Shown here in pieces: positions 1 through 4,381 of a stretch of DNA of 7,870 bases. Position numbers and translations under genes: made by a program. Source of the stretch: Candidatus Eiseniibacteriota bacterium (GTDB lineage Bacteria; Eisenbacteria; RBG-16-71-46); assembly GCA_005893365.1 (NCBI GenBank), contig VBPB01000018.1, positions 6,182 through 14,051 on the forward strand, written 5' to 3'. Every line of letters starts with the position of its first letter. Position 1 is the stretch's first letter. The notes under the pieces were generated by a model. The model was given only the letters and a program-made list of their open reading frames with translations, was not told the origin of the DNA and made no database searches.

Positions 1-92
1 GCCGTCAGTACCTCGTAGCCCTCGTAGCGGAAGTTGTGCGCCAGGCCTTCCAGCAGTCCCTCTTCATCCTCAACGATCAGCACCTGCTTCAT
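1..92 (-). CDS. DNA-binding response regulator, N-terminal fragment (runs off left edge)
   Basis: The 30 visible codons read MKQVLIVEDEEGLLEGLAHN and continue with FRYEGYEVLTA, the start of a CheY-like receiver domain. The hydrophobic first strand (VLIV) is followed by the acidic cluster E-D-E that helps bind Mg2+. Helix 1 ends in the typical N-F-R-Y-E-G-Y-E-V segment. The phosphoacceptor aspartate and any output domain lie outside the window, so the class (OmpR, NtrC or other) cannot be read; the FRYEGYEV segment is common in OmpR/PhoB-type regulators. The gene starts 22 bp after the histidine kinase stop, with a strong purine-rich ribosome binding site (GGAGGGGAGG) just before the ATG, so the two genes almost certainly form one operon and a cognate phosphorelay pair. 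The receiver-domain call is secure; the regulated genes are unknown. Confidence 0.93.
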   Translation of the reverse strand, partial: MKQVLIVEDEEGLLEGLAHNFRYEGYEVLT

Positions 93-114
93 GGTTCCTC
101 CCCTCCGTCCGGAT

Positions 115-1692
115 TCACGACGCGACCTGCTCCTGCGGTTCCGGTGGCGCCGCTTCGACGCCGCGCACCGCCGGCAGGACGAGCGTGAACGTGCTCCCCT
201 CCCCCACGGCGCTCTTGAGCTCGATGCGCCCGCCGTGGGCGCGCATGATCTGATCCACCAGCGACAGTCCGAGCCCGGCGCCCTTGACGTCGTGCACCAG
301 CCCGGTCTCGATGCGAACGAACTTCTCGAAGATACTCTTCTGGTCCCGCGGCGAGATACCGATTCCCCGGTCCGCCACCGAGACGGTGACCGCCTGCGGC
401 GTGCCGGTCTCGTCCCGGCGCGCCGCGGCGGTCACCCGCACCTCCCGGCGCGTGCGGGAGTACTTCATCGCGTTGTCGAGCAGGTTGAGGACGCACTGTG
501 AGAGCGCGGTCGCGTCGCCGCGCACCGGCGGCAGGTCGGCGGGCAGGTCGACCTCGAAGCGGAACTGCTGGTCCTCGAGCCGCGGGCGGAAGCTCTCGAC
601 CGCGTCGGCCACGACCTCCAGCAGGTTGACGGAGGCGAACCGGAACACCTTCTTGCCCGCCTCGAGCCGCGCGAAGTCGAGGATGTTGTCGACGAGCTGG
701 TTGAGCCGCATCGCCTCGCGGCTGATGCTGCGCAGGAACTTCTCGCCCTCCTCGGGCGACGAGAGCCGGCGCAGCTCGAGCGTCTCAACCGCCAGCCGGA
801 TGAGCGCGATCGGCGTCTTGAGCTCGTGCGACACGTTGGAGACGAAGCTCGACTTGATCTGCGCCAGCTCGACCTGGCGGACCGTGTAGCGCAGCCCGAA
901 GAACGTCGCGCCGATCAGCACCACGCCGATCATGGCGATGAACAGGACCAGGAAGGCGACGAAGCGGTCCGCCCACACCACCGCGGCACTCGAGATGGCG
1001 GCGACCCGCACCGCGTAGCCGGTGAACGGGCCGCTGAGCGGCTCGGTGTAGGCGGTGCGGTCGTAGCCGGGATCGCGGCTGAGCGCGCTCTGGCGACCGT
1101 CGGGCCCGACCAGGCTCACGCTCAGGCCGCGGGTGGACTCGATGCCCCCGTACATGCGCGCGTCCTGCGGCAGCCGGTCCTCGAACACCGAGCGCAGGCG
1201 GGTGGTGAGGAACCGCCCCGAGTCGAGCCACCAGCCGCCGGAGCCGAGCAGCCGGCCGTCGGCGTCGTGCAGCAGGAGGCCGGCGAACCAGCGGCCGGCG
1301 GGCGGGTCGGGGGACGGGCCGAACACCAGCGGCTGGTGCTCCACGAGCAGCATGTCGTAGGTCGACAGGTCCTCGACCGGCACGAAGGCGGGCGGGCCCA
1401 GCTCGGCGCGGCCGTCGTCGAGCGCCTTCAGGATCGCGGCCGGGCCCTCGCCGTTGCGGGCCGCGATGTCCGCCGTCCTGAGCCCGTGCTCCAGGCTGGA
1501 GAGCAACTCCTGCTCGAAGCAGGACGCCACCTGCTCGGCGATGTAGAGGTTGTAGCGGAGACTCTGCGCGTGGACCGCGTCGGAGATGCGCAGCGTCAGG
1601 TAGATGCCCAGGCCGGCCAGGAGGGCCGCGGGCAGCGCCACCCCCAGCCCGACCATGCCGAGCACGCGACGGCTGAAGCGGGAGATCGCCAT
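115..1692 (-). CDS. Membrane sensor histidine kinase (two-component system)
   Basis: A 525-residue inner-membrane kinase that should autophosphorylate on histidine and pass the phosphate to the regulator encoded just downstream. After an Arg-rich start comes TM1 (about residues 10-32), an extracytoplasmic sensor region of roughly 210 residues that I do not recognise, and TM2 (about 244-266). The H-box SHELKTP has its phospho-accepting His at 289. An N-box (QCVLNLLDNAMKY, Asn 403 and 407), a G1 box (ADRGIG, Asp 441), an F-box (FEKF) and a G2 box (GAGLGL, about 471) show an intact HATPase_c domain. TM2 runs into the dimerisation helix after only about 20 residues, so there is no HAMP linker. 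I chose the ATG at 1692; an in-frame TTG lies 9 bp upstream. A MITE-like element ends 11 bp before the ATG, leaving only a weak AGG about 10 nt upstream as a ribosome binding site. The stimulus is unknown. Confidence 0.95.
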   Translation of the reverse strand: MAISRFSRRVLGMVGLGVALPAALLAGLGIYLTLRISDAVHAQSLRYNLYIAEQVASCFEQELLSSLEHGLRTADIAARNGEGPAAILKALDDGRAELGPPAFVPVEDLSTYDMLLVEHQPLVFGPSPDPPAGRWFAGLLLHDADGRLLGSGGWWLDSGRFLTTRLRSVFEDRLPQDARMYGGIESTRGLSVSLVGPDGRQSALSRDPGYDRTAYTEPLSGPFTGYAVRVAAISSAAVVWADRFVAFLVLFIAMIGVVLIGATFFGLRYTVRQVELAQIKSSFVSNVSHELKTPIALIRLAVETLELRRLSSPEEGEKFLRSISREAMRLNQLVDNILDFARLEAGKKVFRFASVNLLEVVADAVESFRPRLEDQQFRFEVDLPADLPPVRGDATALSQCVLNLLDNAMKYSRTRREVRVTAAARRDETGTPQAVTVSVADRGIGISPRDQKSIFEKFVRIETGLVHDVKGAGLGLSLVDQIMRAHGGRIELKSAVGEGSTFTLVLPAVRGVEAAPPEPQEQVAS

Positions 1693-1703
1693 GGATGGCA
1701 AGC

Positions 1704-1730
1704 CTAGTGTCCCGTCCCAGGAGTAGCTTG
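1704..1730 (+). repeat. Left terminal inverted repeat of the MITE
   Basis: 27 bp, an exact reverse complement of 1845-1871. Its outer end begins CTAGTGTCCC; the TA at 1705-1706 could be the target-site copy. Confidence 0.88.
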
Positions 1731-1844
1731 CCAGTCGGCTGCCGCTGCATCCCGGCCGACTGCGTGGCTCCTCCTCGATGTATCCCCTTGATACAGCTTC
1801 GTCGTCGCGCCTTGTCGGCCGGGCGCGTCGGCAGCCTTGGTGGT

Positions 1845-1871
1845 CAAGCTACTCCTGGGACGGGACACTAG
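1845..1871 (-). repeat. Right terminal inverted repeat of the MITE
   Basis: 27 bp, an exact reverse complement of 1704-1730, ending GGGACACTAG. The TA at 1869-1870 mirrors the TA at the left end. Confidence 0.88.
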
Positions 1872-1897
1872 CCCCTGACCCTGAGCCGGGCAACGCC

Positions 1898-1929
1898 GAG
1901 GGCCGGTCCGCCTCTCGGCGCCGGCCCTC
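1898..1929 (-). terminator. Hairpin downstream of the secreted-protein gene, probable terminator
   Basis: GAGGGCCGG (1898-1906) pairs with CCGGCCCTC (1921-1929). CGCC (1909-1912) pairs with GGCG (1917-1920) around a TCTC loop, with a 2-nt bulge, giving a 13-bp GC-rich stem. It lies about 45 bp past the stop codon at 1975. No clear T-tract follows on the minus strand, so it may be a weak terminator, an mRNA-stabilising stem or a Rho-associated site. Confidence 0.55.
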
Positions 1930-1974
1930 CCGTTCCCTTGCCGGACCCACCCGAGCGGGCCGGCGTCGCGAGTC

Positions 1975-2841
1975 CTAGCTCTTGATGCGCGCCGCCACCT
2001 TCGTGTCGCCCATGCTCATCTCGTGCAGCTTGGCGACCAGCTTCGGGTCGCTCGAAGTGATCAGGGTGAGCGAACCGCCGGTGATGTTCACGATCTCGCG
2101 CGAGAGCTTGCCGCTCGCCATGGCGCCGCGGATGGCCTTGCACTCCGTGCACAGGTGGGCGCCCTCGCCGGTCGAGGCGATGCGCGCCATCTGCTCGCCG
2201 CGGCGGGCCACCGCCGCCTGCACGGCGCTGACGTTGCGCGGCGTGTCAGCGGTGTAGATGTACATCACGCCGTTCTTGAGACGCACCGTCTGGCGATGGG
2301 CCCCCAGCGCGTCGAGCGCCTCGCTGCAGTTGGACATGTCGGTGCAGGCCTCGCAGTCGTCGTGCGTGGTGGCGGCGGCCATGACGCCCATCCCGTGGCC
2401 GGAGCACTCACCGGCCGCGGCGGCGTTCTTGTTGGCGCAGGCGCCGTTCGCCGAGGCCGCGGTCACGGAGGCCTTGCCAGCACAGCAGGCGTCCTTGCCG
2501 CCCGCCGCGGCCGCGCTCGCCTTCACCCCGTGCATGGCGCAGGTGCTCGCCGAGGCCGCGGTCGCCTTCGCGCCGTGCATGGCGCAGGTGCCGCTGGCCG
2601 AGGCCACGACCGCGCTGGCCTGCATCGCAGGGCAGCCGCCCGCGGCGGCGGCGCTCATCTTGGCCTTGCAGGCCGCGGCCATCTCAGGGGTGCACTGGGC
2701 GGCCATCGCGGCCGTGCACGTCCCGGAGCCGTTCGCGGCGGCGGCCGACGCCTTGTCCTTGTCGCACGCGGTCGATGCGGTCGCCCAGCCGGCGATCAGG
2801 GTGACGGAGAACGCCGTACACAAGAGTCGAGCGAGCTTCAT
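1975..2841 (-). CDS. Secreted Ala/Cys/Met/His-rich protein, putative metal-binding, function unknown
   Basis: A 288-residue protein of no family I can name. Residues 1 to about 23 form a signal peptide (MKLAR, hydrophobic core, A-T-A region). The Cys at 26 is not in a good lipobox, so export as a soluble protein is more likely than lipidation. Residues 26-150 are low-complexity and Ala-rich, with Cys at about 8-16 residue intervals; CAMHG occurs twice (86-90 and 101-105), alongside CPAM, CC and CSGHGM. The C-terminal part (about 160-280) looks folded: it has two C-x2-C pairs (CEAC 163-166, CTEC 231-234), a VRLKNGVMYIYTA strand pair and ITSSDPKLVAKLHEM near the end. Sixteen Cys remain after the signal peptide. 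Cys/Met/His density suggests soft-metal (Cu, Zn) or redox chemistry outside the cytoplasm; this is inference. GGAGGT sits 6 nt before the ATG. It precedes the kinase-regulator pair on the same strand. Confidence 0.85.
   Translation of the reverse strand: MKLARLLCTAFSVTLIAGWATASTACDKDKASAAAANGSGTCTAAMAAQCTPEMAAACKAKMSAAAAGGCPAMQASAVVASASGTCAMHGAKATAASASTCAMHGVKASAAAAGGKDACCAGKASVTAASANGACANKNAAAAGECSGHGMGVMAAATTHDDCEACTDMSNCSEALDALGAHRQTVRLKNGVMYIYTADTPRNVSAVQAAVARRGEQMARIASTGEGAHLCTECKAIRGAMASGKLSREIVNITGGSLTLITSSDPKLVAKLHEMSMGDTKVAARIKS
2501..2590 (-). repeat. Two tandem 45-bp repeats inside the Cys-rich gene
   Basis: Units 2501-2545 and 2546-2590 match at 40 of 45 positions and share an exact 3' block TGCATGGCGCAGGTG (2531-2545, 2576-2590). 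In protein each unit gives 15 residues containing C-A-M-H-G. The repeat shows how the low-complexity region grew by in-frame duplication. Confidence 0.8.
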
Positions 2842-2895
2842 GGGTGCACCTCCGAGTGGTCTCGTGCGCCGGGACGGGTGAGGACTGTTGGCTGG

Positions 2896-2926
2896 GTTAT
2901 CGGCGTCACCGCAACAAGGCTGTCAC
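2896..2926 (-). promoter_or_regulatory. Possible promoter of the secreted-protein gene
   Basis: On the minus strand GTGACA (2926-2921) is five of six to the sigma70 -35 hexamer. It is followed after 19 bp by GATAAC (2901-2896), four of six to the -10. The spacing is long, so this is only a candidate. It lies about 55 bp upstream of the ATG and overlaps the palindrome at 2921-2936. Confidence 0.3.
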
Positions 2927-2936
2927 CCGGGTAACA
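2921..2936. promoter_or_regulatory. Palindromic operator candidate with flanking GTCACC half-sites
   Basis: TGTCACCCGGGTAACA is a 16-bp palindrome with seven of eight paired positions. Further GTCACC copies lie at 2905-2910 and 2944-2949, the second 22 bp (about two helical turns) from the one in the palindrome. The cluster lies between the divergent secreted-protein gene and the YibQ-like gene and overlaps the proposed -35 of the former. A dimeric repressor or activator site would fit; no regulator can be named. Confidence 0.4.
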
Positions 2937-3060
2937 GGGGGGTGTCACCGAACTGCAAAAAACGCGGTCAGGCTTCATGCACGCCGGGGCCGCCCAGGCC
3001 CCCGGAAGGCCGCCGAAAGGGCTCTCGGGCCCGCCCCGGGATGGGGCGCCACATCCCGCG

Positions 3061-3089
3061 TTGACGGGCGCTGGGCGCCTGCGTAGGGT
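3061..3089 (+). promoter_or_regulatory. Promoter candidate for the YibQ-like gene
   Basis: TTGACG (3061-3066) is five of six to the -35 hexamer and is followed after exactly 17 bp by TAGGGT (3084-3089), which has the key T, A and final T of the -10. The expected transcript start, about 3096, is only some 5-6 nt before the ATG at 3102, so the mRNA would be nearly leaderless. This agrees with the lack of a Shine-Dalgarno sequence there. Confidence 0.45.
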
Positions 3090-3101
3090 GCGGCTTCCCC
3101 A

Positions 3102-4283
3102 ATGTCCAAGCGCAAGCCCCGTTCCGGCTTCTCCGTCCGCGCCGGCCTCGGCATCCTGGCCGCCGCCGCTCTCGCCCTGTTCCTGGTGGGCGAGGCGGTC
3201 CGGGCAGTGCGCTCCGATGGCGGCCGCCTGGGGATCGCGCGCATCTCGGGGCTCGGGGACGGGAACGAGCTGGTGCGCATCGTCGGCAAGCAGCTGCGCC
3301 TGGGGCTGGCGTCGGTCCGGGTCTCGCCGGACAGCATCACCGAGACGCCGCTCGAGCAGGGGGCGGCCCAGGTGCGCTGGCGGGTCGGCCTGGGCTCGTC
3401 CGCCTCGCTCCTCCAGGTGAACTACGCCATCACCCGCGCGCTCGAGGACCGCGGTGCGGTCGTCCTCCAAGGCAGCGAGCGCTGGGCCGACGACGGCAGC
3501 CAGGTGGTGCGGATGGTGGTCGGCCTGCCCCGCCGCGCCACGCACGAGGTGCTGATCGTGCGCCCGCGCGGCGGCCCCGCCGACGCGGCCAAGGCGCCCG
3601 CCCGGCTGGCGCTCATCCTGTACGGGTTCGGCGACGACGCGGCGGCGGCCGATTCGTTCTTCGCGGTGCCGGCACCGTTCGCCGTGGCGGTGGTGCCCGG
3701 CACGCGCGAGGCCGAGCGCGTCTTCCTGCGCGCGCGCCAGCGCCAGCGCGAGGTCGTGCTCCACCTCCCGCTCGAACCGATCAACTATCCGCGCATCAAC
3801 CCGGGGCCCGGCGCGGTGCTGGTGTCGATGAAGCCGGGGCAGATCGCGGCCCGGGTGGACAAGTACCTGGACCAGGCCGGCACCGTGGCCGCGGTCGCCA
3901 ACCACATGGGCTCGCTCGCCACCCAGGACGCCACGGTGATGACCGCCGTCTACCGCACCCTCAAGCGGCGGCATCTGCCGTTCCTCCACGTCACCCCCGC
4001 GGCCGGGGCGGTGTGCAAGTCGCTGGCGGCGAGCATGGGGCTCAACTACGCCGAGCCGGACGCCGTGCTGGAGGGCGAGGCCCGGGAGCCGAACGCCAAG
4101 GCGCTCGACCGGCGCTGGGGGGCCCTGCTGCGGGTGGCCCACGATCGCGGCCGCCTGGTCGTGCTGCTGCGCGCGACTCCGCTCACCATGCGCTGGCTGC
4201 CGCAGGCCCTGGACCCGAAGCGCCTGGGCGAGGTGAGCGTGGTGCCGCTCACCTCGCTGCTCGAGAAGCCCGGCACGCCGTAG
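3102..4283 (+). CDS. Membrane-anchored YibQ-like divergent polysaccharide deacetylase, probably inactive
   Basis: A 393-residue protein with a basic N-terminus and one membrane anchor (about residues 14-33), then a linker region, then a domain (about 166-390) matching the divergent polysaccharide deacetylase family (Polysacc_deac_2, E. coli YibQ). Visible matches include FAVAVVPG (193-200), EVVLHLPLEP with His 221, ANHMGS with His 268, and an ungapped match of the last conserved block. The catalytic scaffold is altered. The family's I-D-D-x-G motif reads L-Y-G-F-G (Tyr174-Gly175), the F-x-D-S position has His 296 in place of Asp, and the C-terminal G-H-P-H motif reads L-R-A-T (356-359). Comparison is with family sequences from memory. 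It would face the periplasm or outside, where relatives are thought to act on envelope polysaccharide. I infer loss of deacetylase activity and perhaps a binding role. No SD precedes the ATG. A debranching-enzyme-like gene follows 98 bp downstream. Confidence 0.82.
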   Translation: MSKRKPRSGFSVRAGLGILAAAALALFLVGEAVRAVRSDGGRLGIARISGLGDGNELVRIVGKQLRLGLASVRVSPDSITETPLEQGAAQVRWRVGLGSSASLLQVNYAITRALEDRGAVVLQGSERWADDGSQVVRMVVGLPRRATHEVLIVRPRGGPADAAKAPARLALILYGFGDDAAAADSFFAVPAPFAVAVVPGTREAERVFLRARQRQREVVLHLPLEPINYPRINPGPGAVLVSMKPGQIAARVDKYLDQAGTVAAVANHMGSLATQDATVMTAVYRTLKRRHLPFLHVTPAAGAVCKSLAASMGLNYAEPDAVLEGEAREPNAKALDRRWGALLRVAHDRGRLVVLLRATPLTMRWLPQALDPKRLGEVSVVPLTSLLEKPGTP

Positions 4284-4296
4284 CCTGAGCGGCCGA

Positions 4297-4318
4297 GGGC
4301 GGCGTTGGGACGCCGCTC
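4297..4318 (+). terminator. Hairpin between the two plus-strand genes
   Basis: GCGGCGT (4299-4305) pairs with ACGCCGC (4310-4316) around TGGG, extended by a G-T and a G-C pair. It begins 14 bp after the YibQ-like stop. No T-tract follows, so termination may be weak. With the promoter at 4362-4370 it suggests the next gene can be expressed on its own. Confidence 0.4.
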
Positions 4319-4361
4319 GTCGGGAGCGTCAACCGGGTGCTGACGCAAAGTGCGCGCGGCG

Positions 4362-4370
4362 TGCTATCTT
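4362..4370 (+). promoter_or_regulatory. Extended -10 promoter candidate for the debranching-enzyme-like gene
   Basis: TGCTATCTT has the TGn extension and a TATCTT hexamer (four of six, including TAT and the final T). CTGACG at 4340-4345 could be a -35 but is 19 bp away; extended -10 promoters tolerate a poor -35. Transcription would start near 4377, about 5 nt before the ATG at 4382. Confidence 0.45.
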
Positions 4371-4381
4371 TCCCCGTGGCC

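Larger units (their letters stand above)
1704..1871. mobile_element. 168-bp palindromic MITE-like element with perfect 27-bp terminal inverted repeats
   Basis: The ends are exact inverted copies of each other over 27 bp (1704-1730 and 1845-1871; outermost bases CTAGTGTCCCGTCCCAGG). The interior is also an imperfect palindrome around the same centre (about 1787): 1737-1744 pairs with 1829-1836 (8 bp), 1751-1760 with 1814-1823 (10 bp), and 1779-1784 with 1790-1795 (TGTATC/GATACA), leaving a CCCTT loop. A single strand could therefore fold into one long interrupted hairpin. There is no room for a transposase, so it would be non-autonomous. A TA at each edge (1705-1706, 1869-1870) would fit the TA target duplication of IS630/Tc1-mariner transposons, but that family assignment is inference. 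It sits between the secreted-protein gene and the histidine kinase and ends 11 bp from the kinase ATG. A plain regulatory hairpin is less likely given the length and precise ends. Confidence 0.8.

Noticed and set aside
826..1707. Long plus-strand open frame opposite the histidine kinase
   Set aside because: It is Arg/Gly/Ala-rich with no recognisable motif and lies antisense to a complete, motif-bearing kinase. It is an artefact of high GC.
1704..1871. The palindrome at 1704-1871 read as a large transcription terminator
   Set aside because: The stem is far longer than a terminator, has exact transposon-like ends with TA at both borders and no T-tract.
2838..4142. Long minus-strand open frame opposite the YibQ-like gene
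   Set aside because: It has His/Arg/Gly-rich composition and no domain, and it covers a gene with clear family motifs on the other strand.
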